From contig JACMJD010000680.1 in NCBI GenBank assembly GCA_014380825.1, positions 1-10,099 of the forward strand: a DNA stretch of 10,099 bases, given 5' to 3'. Source of the DNA: Phycisphaerae bacterium (GTDB lineage Bacteria; Planctomycetota; Phycisphaerae; Tepidisphaerales; Tepidisphaeraceae). This document shows positions 1-5,488 of the stretch, piece after piece. The number at the start of each line of letters is the position of its first letter. Positions within the stretch are counted from its first letter, which is position 1. A program made the translations under genes and the position numbers. The notes under the pieces were generated by a model that had not been told where the DNA came from, ran no database searches, and saw only the letters and a program-made list of their open reading frames with translations.

Positions 1-74
1 ATCACCGCGACATCTTTGCCGGCCGGAATCGAAAGCAGAAGATACGCCTGGATGAAATTGCTTCCCAGTTGCCA
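1..74 (-). other. In-frame continuation of the secreted-protein reading frame beyond its TAA
   Basis: Reading on past the TAA at 75-77 in the same frame gives WQLGSNFIQAYLLLSIPAG followed by KDVAV. It has no further stop up to the window edge and looks like a beta-strand of a folded protein. The secreted protein may therefore be longer than 193 residues, with the TAA being a nonsense mutation, a sequencing or assembly error, or a stop that is read through. An alternative is a new gene starting at the overlapping TAATG (ATG at 75-73). That frame begins MATGKQFHPG and looks less protein-like. No other feature is seen here. Confidence 0.5.
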
Positions 75-656
75 TTAGAGCGATCGAATGATTTTCCCGC
101 CCTTGCCCGCGAACAACTCCACCGCGCCGCGCCCCGCCGGCGTTGCCGCCGCCCATCCGAGCTGCCGCGCCTTGCCGCCGGGTTCGATGATGTAGTTCGC
201 CGCCGTCACTCCGTAATTCAGGTTCGACTGAAGGGTGTAAGCGAGCGATTGTTCCTGCTGCGCGCTGTTATGGAAGATGTCGATGTAGCGCAGGTATCCT
301 TCGCGCGCGTCTACGAAAATTCGCCGCGTGATCGTGACGCCGGGCACGTTCGAGTTCATATTTTCGAACACGATCTCGCCGGTCTTCTCGTCAACCTTCG
401 CCTGATTGGTGGCGTTCTGGATCTGCGTGCCATTGATCGTCAGCATCGCGCTCTGGCTATACACCGGCTGGTTGCCGCGCTGCTGCATCCACCCGCCCTG
501 ATAAATCATCCACTGATTGCCCATGCCGTCGTTCGCGTTGTACGGCAGGTTGACCATGCCCGCGACAGGGACAGGTCGCACGCGCGGGGCGGCGAATGTG
601 CTGGATTGAACGAGCAGTGCAACCACGGACACGATTGGAAGAATTCTCGACGTCAT
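75..656 (-). CDS. Secreted protein of unknown function, frame closed by TAA
   Basis: I do not recognise the family. With the ATG at 656 the product has 193 residues. Residues 1-22 look like a Sec signal peptide: Arg4, then a hydrophobic run (ILPIVSVVALLV), ending SSTFA before AP. The mature part is rich in Asn, Gln and Gly and in short beta-type strands, for example FENMNSNVPGVTITRRIFVD and GYLRYIDIFHNSAQ, which suggests an exported beta-rich domain. No catalytic motif is visible. An ATG at 668 would add four residues ahead of a poorer signal peptide and lies inside a repeat, so 656 is preferred. Only a weak AGGA, 11 nt upstream, could serve as ribosome binding site. The TAA at 75-77 may be premature, because protein-like sequence continues in the same frame to the window edge (see 1-74). 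The gene is separated from the upstream dehydrogenase by two hairpins and probably has its own regulation. I am confident it is coding and not confident where it ends. Confidence 0.72.
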   Translation of the reverse strand: MTSRILPIVSVVALLVQSSTFAAPRVRPVPVAGMVNLPYNANDGMGNQWMIYQGGWMQQRGNQPVYSQSAMLTINGTQIQNATNQAKVDEKTGEIVFENMNSNVPGVTITRRIFVDAREGYLRYIDIFHNSAQQEQSLAYTLQSNLNYGVTAANYIIEPGGKARQLGWAAATPAGRGAVELFAGKGGKIIRSL

Positions 657-663
657 TTGTGCT

Positions 664-742
664 GTCATCCTGAGCGCAGCGAAGGATCTCCGGACGCTAA
701 CCGCGTTCGCATCCCGAGATCCTTCGCTGCGCTCAGGATGAC
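664..742. repeat. 27-bp perfect inverted repeat with a 25-nt loop, interspersed-repeat type
   Basis: The arms at 664-690 and 716-742 are exact reverse complements over 27 bases, starting GTCATCCTGAGCGCAGCGAA on the left. The loop is 691-715. The motif resembles a dispersed palindromic intergenic repeat whose spurious translation (HPERSEGS and SFAALRMT) I recall from many environmental bacterial genomes; this is memory, not a search. As RNA it would fold into a very stable hairpin. Its left arm ends 7 nt upstream of the ATG at 656 and contains the only AGGA ahead of the secreted-protein gene, so it could influence translation of that gene. It has no U-tract and is not a classical terminator. 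Confidence 0.9.
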
Positions 743-760
743 GAACTTACTTGCCCGCAC

Positions 761-801
761 ACGCGCGCGACGTCGCACAACAATACGACGCCGTCGCGCG
801 T
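761..801 (-). terminator. Terminator-like hairpin after the short-chain dehydrogenase
   Basis: In the minus-strand transcript, 801-786 pairs with 775-761. There are 7 base pairs, one bulged A (794), then 8 more pairs including one G-U, around a 10-nt loop (785-776). It lies 16 nt beyond the dehydrogenase stop codon (TAG, 818-820). The stem is GC-rich and strong, but no run of U follows, so intrinsic termination is only a possibility. It may instead be a second copy of a palindromic repeat, or simply a 3'-end stabilising structure. Confidence 0.35.
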
Positions 802-817
802 GGATAGTTTCTGCGAT

Positions 818-1531
818 CTACGCGCCCTTGTGAAGGTAAATGACCTCGCCGCTGGTGAGCGACAGCTCGCCGGCGATGCATTGCACGATCACGCGGGCGA
901 CTTCCTCCGGCGACATCGTCGATTCTGCTGGATATTCCGCCATGCCGGGTAACTTGCGAAACATTTCGGTTTCGGTGGCGGACGGCGCCACCGTGTGTAC
1001 GCGGATATTGTCCTTCGCGCCTTCGCGCGCCAGCGAGAGCCCCAGATTGTTCAGCGCCGCCTTGGCCGCGCCGTAGGCGATGAATCCGGGAAACGGATCT
1101 CGCGCCGCCGCCGACGAGACATTCACGATCACCCCGCCGCTTTGCTTCTTGAACTCGGGCCAGCAGGCTCTCGCAAGGTAGAACGCCGCCGACAGGTTCG
1201 TATCGATCGCCTGCTGCCAGACTTCATCCGTCGTCTGATCGAGCGAAAGCAGCGGCGCGTAGCCGGCGTTGTTCACTAGCGCGTCGATGCGGCCAAATCG
1301 TTCGCGAACCTGCGCGACGATTTCATTGCAAATGGCACTTGTCGAAATGTCGCGAGCCAAGGTCAAGATTCCTTCTCCACCTCGCGCAAACTCTCCGAGG
1401 TCGCGCTCCGAGCGCGCGACACCGGCGATTCGCCATCCCGATCGAAAAAGCATTTCCGCCGTCGCGCGCCCGATACCACGGCTCGCGCCGGTGATTATGG
1501 CAACCGGAGAATGTCGAATCGTCTGAACCAT
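818..1531 (-). CDS. Short-chain dehydrogenase/reductase (classical SDR)
   Basis: This is a soluble NAD(P)-dependent oxidoreductase of the classical SDR family; the substrate cannot be told from sequence. Numbered from the GTG at 1540, the nucleotide-binding motif TGASRGIG is at 17-24, Asp64 is at the usual adenine-contact site, NNAG is at 90-93, Asn115 follows, and the catalytic set is Ser142 or Ser143, Tyr156 and Lys160 (YGAAK). An Arg after the glycine motif's Ser and an Arg at the end of strand beta2 (VARSERDL) suggest a preference for NADP(H), as an inference. The length is typical at 237 or 240 residues. The start is ambiguous. A GTG at 1540 overlaps the upstream stop (GTGA), while the ATG at 1531 begins 5 nt after it. 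I chose the ATG; neither has a clear ribosome binding site. The spacing implies co-transcription and translational coupling with the mutarotase gene. A hairpin lies just after the stop. Confidence 0.93.
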   Translation of the reverse strand: MVQTIRHSPVAIITGASRGIGRATAEMLFRSGWRIAGVARSERDLGEFARGGEGILTLARDISTSAICNEIVAQVRERFGRIDALVNNAGYAPLLSLDQTTDEVWQQAIDTNLSAAFYLARACWPEFKKQSGGVIVNVSSAAARDPFPGFIAYGAAKAALNNLGLSLAREGAKDNIRVHTVAPSATETEMFRKLPGMAEYPAESTMSPEEVARVIVQCIAGELSLTSGEVIYLHKGA

Positions 1532-1536
1532 CGTGA

Positions 1537-2430
1537 TCACATCGATTCAACCGAAACCACCGCCGACATCGAATGCTTCTGCCCCGCCGGCAGCTCCACC
1601 GCGTTCGGCCCGGCGTTCGCCGTTTCGATGCACAACATGCCCGGCCATTCATCGTCCCCGAAGTCCGCCATTGCTTTGGCTTTGTTGATCCATGGGTTCC
1701 AGACGACGGTCGAGTTCGAGCCGATCTTGCGATTGATGATGCGCCGTCGCAACACCGGATCGACGATCGTCGTAACCGCATCCGTGTTGATGTATGTGCG
1801 ATCGGTCTCCGCGCTGAATCGGATCGGTTGATCGTCCTGCGTAAACGTCTTCCCCGGTTGCAAGCGGTCCAGATACGATGCGCCTTCCAAGCCGCGGACT
1901 TCAATCCGCTGGGCGTTTCCGATCACGAAGTAGGAATGCAGTGCCTCTTCATACCGGATCGTGTCGCGACCCAAGTTCTGCACGGTAAGCTGCACGCTCA
2001 GCTCGTTGCCGACGCTGACCACATAATGCGCCGCGAAATCCGCGTTCCACCATTTCTTTGTCGAATCATCCGACTTCATCTGCAACACCACGATGATCGC
2101 GCCTGTTTCGCCGGGCTGAATCGATTCAACCTTCCAATCACGCGTTCGCGCGAATCCGTGCGCCGGTGCCTTCGGGTCATCCGAGTTCGGACCGAACCAC
2201 GGGAAACAGATTGGGATGCCACCGCGGATGGCTTTGTCGGGCTTGAATACGCTCGACTTGCTCATCCAGAGAACAGGATGATCTGCGCCGCGCGGGTGAA
2301 AGTGCGTGATGTGTGCGCCGTGCAAGTAGATCTCCGCGCTCGCGAGCTCGGTGTTGATCCGGATGCGCTCGAGGTTTCCCTGACCCCGATCGCGCGTGAC
2401 ACCATCAAGTTCTAGTTGTGTTGTGCTCAT
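1537..2430 (-). CDS. D-hexose-6-phosphate mutarotase (YeaD-like)
   Basis: This is a cytoplasmic aldose-1-epimerase-fold enzyme that interconverts alpha and beta anomers of hexose 6-phosphates such as glucose 6-phosphate, feeding glycolysis or the pentose phosphate route. From the ATG at 2430 it has 297 residues, the normal family length. Diagnostic segments are RGGIPICFPWFGP (69-81), HGFAR with catalytic-type His91, EALHSYF with His165, VVWNPW (242-247), and CIET with Glu269, the probable general base. The frame is open back to 2496, but the extra 22 residues (rich in Arg, Ser and Thr) run into a spacer with heptamer repeats and are unlike the family, so the later ATG is preferred. There is no strong Shine-Dalgarno site. 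The gene ends in TGA at 1537-1539, overlapping a possible GTG start of the dehydrogenase, which suggests a two-gene operon. The family assignment is firm; the exact sugar substrate is inferred. Confidence 0.92.
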   Translation of the reverse strand: MSTTQLELDGVTRDRGQGNLERIRINTELASAEIYLHGAHITHFHPRGADHPVLWMSKSSVFKPDKAIRGGIPICFPWFGPNSDDPKAPAHGFARTRDWKVESIQPGETGAIIVVLQMKSDDSTKKWWNADFAAHYVVSVGNELSVQLTVQNLGRDTIRYEEALHSYFVIGNAQRIEVRGLEGASYLDRLQPGKTFTQDDQPIRFSAETDRTYINTDAVTTIVDPVLRRRIINRKIGSNSTVVWNPWINKAKAMADFGDDEWPGMLCIETANAGPNAVELPAGQKHSMSAVVSVESM

Positions 2431-2491
2431 GTTCGAAGAATCCGGGCCATCGCGAGTACGCTCAGACACCGGCGTCCGCGCGTTTTCAATT

Positions 2492-2519
2492 CGCAATCCG
2501 TAATCCGCAATCCGCAGTC
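2492..2519. repeat. Four tandem heptanucleotide repeats in a short spacer
   Basis: On the plus strand the units are CGCAATC (2492-2498), CGTAATC (2499-2505), CGCAATC (2506-2512) and CGCAGTC (2513-2519), a 7-bp direct array with a partial flanking unit. It lies in the 94-bp spacer 2431-2524 between the mutarotase start and the semialdehyde dehydrogenase stop. The rest of that spacer shows no gene and no convincing promoter. Heptamer arrays of this ATCCGCA type are, from memory, widely dispersed in environmental genomes. They are likely simple-sequence repeats rather than operators. Confidence 0.75.
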
Positions 2520-2524
2520 TCGCA

Positions 2525-4036
2525 TTACCAACCTTGTTGCCGCACGTAGTTCTTATCCCACCGACTCAACACCACTTTCTGTCGCGTGTAGAACATCATT
2601 CCTTCGATGCCCTGCACGTGCAGGTCGCCGAAGAAGCTTTGGTTCCAGCCGCTGAAGCTAAACAGCGCCATCGGCGCGGGTACGCCCACGTTCACGCCCA
2701 GCATGCCGCACTGGATTTCTCTCGTGAATTGTCGCGCGCTGCTTCCGCTGCTGGTGAAGATGCTCGCGCCGTTGCCGAAGCTGATGCTGTTCATCGTTTG
2801 GATCGCTTCGGTCAATGTCTTCGGGCGCAGCATCGACAGGACCGGGCCGAAGATTTCTTCGGTGAAGACTTTCATCGTCGGCTTCACGTTGTCGATCAGC
2901 GTCGGGCCGACGAAGAATCCGCGGTCGCGCGTGAAGCCGGTGCCATCGTGCGCGATCGTCGCGCCTTCGGGTTTAGCGGTGTTGACCAGTCCGATTACGC
3001 GCTGGCGGGATGCGTCGTCGATCACGGGACCCATGTCGGCCTTGGGGTTGTTCAACGTGTCGTCCACGTTCAGCTTCTGCATCGCGCCGACGACGCGATC
3101 TCGCCAGACGTCCGCATCTTTGCCCACGCCCATTAGCACGCTTCCCGCCATGCAGCGCTGGCCGGCGTTGCCGAAGCTGGAACTTATGATCGATCGTACC
3201 GTGGCGTCCGGATCGGCATCGGGCATCACGAGCAGCACGTTCTTCGCGCCGCCGGCGCTCTGGCAGCGCTTGCCGTGCTTACAGGAGAGTTCGTAGACGT
3301 GATGTGCGACGCGCGTCGATCCGACGAAGCTCACCGCGCGGATGCCCGGATGCGTACACAGCGCATCGACCGCGTCGCGCCCGCCGTGCACGATGTTGAG
3401 CACGCCTTCGGGCAGGCCCGCTTCCATGAAGAGCTCGGCCATGCGAACCGCAGTGAGCGGAACTTTCTCGCTGGGCTTGAGGATGAACGTGTTCCCGCAG
3501 GCGATAGCCATCGGATACATCCAGAGCGGCACCATCGCGGGGAAGTTGAACGGCGTGACGCCGGCGCACACACCGATCGGCTCGCGCATCGTCACGCCGT
3601 CGATTTCGTCCGCCAACTGCGGTAGCGATTCACCCTTCTGGATGTGCGCCATTCCGCAGCAGAATTCGACGACTTCGATGCCGCGCTTCACGTCGCCTTT
3701 GGATTCTTCGAGCGTCTTGCCGTTTTCCTTTGTGCATAGACGGACCAGCTCGTCGAAGTGCGCGGTGAGTAGCTCGCGGAACTTGAACATCACCGCCGCG
3801 CGCTTGGGCGCGGGTGTTTCGCCCCAAGTGATGAACGCCTTGCTCGCCGCCTGCACCGCGGCGTCAATCTCCGGCTTGCCGCACATCGGCACGCGGCCGA
3901 TCGTCTCGCCGGTGCTCGGATTGTGTACCGGCCAGAACTCTTTCGTGCTCGGCCTCTGCCATTGGCCGCCGATCAGCAGGGGCACGATCGGGGCTTCGGA
4001 AGTGGATGAGACGGCGGGCGATGTTGCGACAGTCAT
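2525..4036 (-). CDS. mmsA: CoA-acylating methylmalonate-semialdehyde dehydrogenase
   Basis: This enzyme oxidises methylmalonate semialdehyde (valine catabolism) or malonate semialdehyde (beta-alanine or myo-inositol breakdown) with NAD+ and CoA to propionyl-CoA or acetyl-CoA plus CO2. It acts in the cytoplasm as an ALDH-fold oligomer. The product has 503 residues. Visible motifs are TPFNFP (161-166), KPSE (187-190), FVGST (237-241), AGGAKN (261-266), FGNAGQRCMAG with catalytic Cys295, and EEIFGPV (393-399). The C-terminal GWNQSFFGDLHVQG block is typical of this subfamily. The usual ALDH glutamate (ELGG) is replaced by SAGG, which is normal for CoA-acylating members. The start at 4036 is fixed by a GGAGG 7 nt upstream and by an ATGA overlap with the small membrane protein gene; the frame is open a further 30 codons upstream, but that stretch lies inside the neighbouring gene. 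It could equally be called iolA; no valine, propionate or inositol genes are in view to decide. Confidence 0.95.
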   Translation of the reverse strand: MTVATSPAVSSTSEAPIVPLLIGGQWQRPSTKEFWPVHNPSTGETIGRVPMCGKPEIDAAVQAASKAFITWGETPAPKRAAVMFKFRELLTAHFDELVRLCTKENGKTLEESKGDVKRGIEVVEFCCGMAHIQKGESLPQLADEIDGVTMREPIGVCAGVTPFNFPAMVPLWMYPMAIACGNTFILKPSEKVPLTAVRMAELFMEAGLPEGVLNIVHGGRDAVDALCTHPGIRAVSFVGSTRVAHHVYELSCKHGKRCQSAGGAKNVLLVMPDADPDATVRSIISSSFGNAGQRCMAGSVLMGVGKDADVWRDRVVGAMQKLNVDDTLNNPKADMGPVIDDASRQRVIGLVNTAKPEGATIAHDGTGFTRDRGFFVGPTLIDNVKPTMKVFTEEIFGPVLSMLRPKTLTEAIQTMNSISFGNGASIFTSSGSSARQFTREIQCGMLGVNVGVPAPMALFSFSGWNQSFFGDLHVQGIEGMMFYTRQKVVLSRWDKNYVRQQGW

Positions 4037-4260
4037 TGATAATCCTCCGCTCGATATCGAATCGTTTTCACAAGAAGCCAGATCCAGGCCGCGCCGAACA
4101 CCGCGCAGGTGACCAGCCAGTACCACGAGCGATATTCCGCCTGCATGAGCGCGGCCCTGTTAAGGGGCTCGATCGTCTGTCTCGTCCAGAAACTGCTGAA
4201 GTACAGTGACGCGCTCGCCAGGATCGCAAGCACAATTAACCCGGCGATTCGCGATTTCAT
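4033..4260 (-). CDS. Small two-helix membrane protein, unknown function
   Basis: The product has 75 residues with two hydrophobic helices, at about 5-22 (IAGLIVLAILASASLYFS) and 46-65 (WYWLVTCAVFGAAWIWLLVK). They are joined by a polar stretch of about 23 residues, and the protein ends in a charged tail (IRYRAEDYQ). I do not recognise a family. Three facts argue it is real: the start lies 6 nt after the ABC ATPase stop; a GAGGG (4270-4274) sits 9 nt before the ATG; and its TGA (4033-4035) overlaps the ATG of the next gene as ATGA. Lys2, Arg4 and the final Arg-Tyr-Arg suggest both termini may face the cytoplasm. It could be an accessory subunit of the transporter served by the ATPase, or an unrelated inner-membrane protein carried in the operon; neither is shown. 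Confidence 0.8.
   Translation of the reverse strand: MKSRIAGLIVLAILASASLYFSSFWTRQTIEPLNRAALMQAEYRSWYWLVTCAVFGAAWIWLLVKTIRYRAEDYQ
4044..4048 (-). promoter_or_regulatory. Shine-Dalgarno site setting the dehydrogenase start
   Basis: GGAGG on the minus strand stands 7 nt before the ATG at 4036. It is the clearest ribosome binding site in the window and decides between this start and the open frame extending back to 4126. It lies inside the last codons of the small membrane protein gene, so ribosomes finishing that gene would pass over it. Confidence 0.85.
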
Positions 4261-4266
4261 TCGGGC

Positions 4267-5328
4267 TTACCCTCGCAGCACGACGACGTCGTCAGGATCA
4301 AACTCCACGGTCATCTGCGCCGGCGGATCGAACACCGGCGGCGCGCAGATGACCTTCATCCGCTGGCCGTTCACCTGCAACAGGTGTTCCGTGGCTTCGC
4401 CGAGAAATGTCATCTCGATCGGCGTGCCGACAAGACGATTTTGTTTCGCATTCATCGAGCCGTTGCGGACGAACTGCAATTGCTCAGGCCGAATGCTCAA
4501 TATCACGTCCTGCGACGTTTGCAGCGGCGAATTCAATTTCGCGATCACGCGACCAGCGGACGTATCGATGCTGGCGGTCTCGTGATTCTGCTCGACGATT
4601 CTTCCGCTCAGCAGGTTCGTGCCGCCCAAGAACGCCGCGACGAACGCGCTGGTTGGCCGATGATACAGCTCGCCGGGCGAGCCCACCTGCATCAATTTCC
4701 CATCCTTCATCACCGCGATCCGATCGGCCACCGACAGCGCTTCCTTCTGATCGTGCGTCACGTAAATCGTCGTGAGCCCGGCCGCCTTGCAGATGCGGCG
4801 GATTTCGCTGCGCATTTCCTGTCGCAGGGTCGCGTCGAGATTGCTCAGCGGCTCATCGAGCAGCAGACAATCCGGTCGCACCGCCAGCGCCCGGGCGAGC
4901 GCGACGCGCTGCTGCTGTCCACCTGAAAGCTGGTTGGGTTTTCGCTCGCCAAGATTTTCCATCTGCACGAGTCGCAGCACTTCGGCGATGCGAACATCCT
5001 GATGCGCCTTATCGAGCTTGCGAACCGCCAGCCCGAATCGAATGTTCTCCCGCACGCTCATGTGCGGCCAGAGCGCGTAACTCTGGAAACACATGACCGC
5101 GTTGCGTTTTTCGGTGGGCAGATTCGTAACGTCGCGATTGTCGAAATAGACCGACCCGCTGTCCGGCGCGAGCAGGCCCGCGATGATTCGCAACAGCGTA
5201 CTCTTGCCGCACCCGCTGGGGCCGAGCAAAAAGAACAATTCGCCGCCGGCGATTTCCAGATCGATCCCCGCCAGCGCAACGGTCGCGCCGAAATGCTTTC
5301 TCAGGTGATCGATGCGGACCGAGGTCAT
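4267..5328 (-). CDS. Importer-type ABC transporter ATPase with TOBE domain (PotA/FbpC/UgpC-like)
   Basis: This is the ATP-hydrolysing subunit of a binding-protein-dependent importer, bound to permeases at the inner face of the membrane. It has 353 residues, usual for the group. The nucleotide-binding domain carries Walker A GPSGCGKST (36-44), Q-loop Gln82, signature LSGGQ (134-138), Walker B CLLLDEP (154-160), D-loop SNLD (162-165) and switch His192 (VTHDQ). A C-terminal region from about 235 with SIRPEQLQF and a TFLGEATEH segment is a TOBE-type regulatory domain, as in polyamine, iron(III), sulfate or glycerol-phosphate/maltose-class importers. The substrate cannot be assigned, because no permease or binding protein lies in the window. 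The ATG at 5328 lacks a good ribosome binding site. The gene is followed at 6 nt by the small membrane protein and then by the dehydrogenase, which suggests a three-gene transcript. Function as an importer ATPase is firm. Confidence 0.95.
   Translation of the reverse strand: MTSVRIDHLRKHFGATVALAGIDLEIAGGELFFLLGPSGCGKSTLLRIIAGLLAPDSGSVYFDNRDVTNLPTEKRNAVMCFQSYALWPHMSVRENIRFGLAVRKLDKAHQDVRIAEVLRLVQMENLGERKPNQLSGGQQQRVALARALAVRPDCLLLDEPLSNLDATLRQEMRSEIRRICKAAGLTTIYVTHDQKEALSVADRIAVMKDGKLMQVGSPGELYHRPTSAFVAAFLGGTNLLSGRIVEQNHETASIDTSAGRVIAKLNSPLQTSQDVILSIRPEQLQFVRNGSMNAKQNRLVGTPIEMTFLGEATEHLLQVNGQRMKVICAPPVFDPPAQMTVEFDPDDVVVLRG
4270..4274 (-). promoter_or_regulatory. Shine-Dalgarno-like site of the small membrane protein gene
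   Basis: GAGGG on the minus strand ends 9 nt before the ATG at 4260 and lies within the last codons of the ABC ATPase gene. It supports genuine translation of the 75-residue protein and coupling to the ATPase. Confidence 0.6.
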
Positions 5329-5488
5329 GCAACGCGAAATTGTACCCCGGCGGCGAGGGAAGCGGGAAATGCGCGAGATGCTTGAGCGTTTCCAGACAAT
5401 TTCGAGACGCCGGATCTGAGGGTACGCCCGAAGACGCGGATCCTGATTGTTCCAGCATCGCGAACAATCCGCCCCTTCGCGAATACGC
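5329..5488 (-). other. Spacer between the TMTC-like gene and the ABC ATPase
   Basis: This 160-bp stretch holds no gene. A weak 7-bp stem (5458-5464 with 5476-5482, loop of 11 nt) lies just after the stop of the upstream gene and might be a terminator, but it has no U-tract. TACAAT at 5339-5344 (minus strand) resembles a -10 box 10 nt before the ATPase start. It would give an almost leaderless transcript, and no acceptable -35 hexamer stands at the right distance. The spacer probably separates two transcription units; the individual sites are weak. Confidence 0.3.

Noticed and set aside
664..801. Inverted repeats as the ends of an insertion sequence or a CRISPR array
   Set aside because: No transposase frame lies between the arms, no target duplication is seen, and there is only one repeat pair with no spacers.
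812..828. Similarity between the ends of the dehydrogenase gene and the helicase gene (GGCGCGTAGA near 820 and near 9290)
   Set aside because: The match is short, falls in different reading frames and has GC-rich composition; chance is the simplest explanation.
69..833. Plus-strand open frame spanning the secreted-protein gene and the inverted repeat
   Set aside because: It reads through the dispersed repeat and gives the typical spurious HPERSEGS/SFAALRMT translation, so it is not a gene.
1573..2415. Long open frame on the plus strand opposite the mutarotase gene
   Set aside because: It is antisense to a clear enzyme gene, its translation is Arg- and Val-rich without any motif, and such frames are expected opposite GC-rich genes.
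2431..2496. 22-residue N-terminal extension of the mutarotase frame
   Set aside because: The stretch runs into the heptamer repeats and does not resemble the family; the ATG at 2430 gives the normal length.
2525..4036. Loss of the usual ALDH glutamate in the semialdehyde dehydrogenase
   Set aside because: The SAGG form in place of ELGG is normal for the CoA-acylating methylmalonate-semialdehyde subfamily, so it is not an anomaly.
4037..4126. 30-residue N-terminal extension of the dehydrogenase frame
   Set aside because: It overlaps the small membrane protein gene and lies upstream of a strong GGAGG at the right distance from the later ATG; family members start near that ATG.
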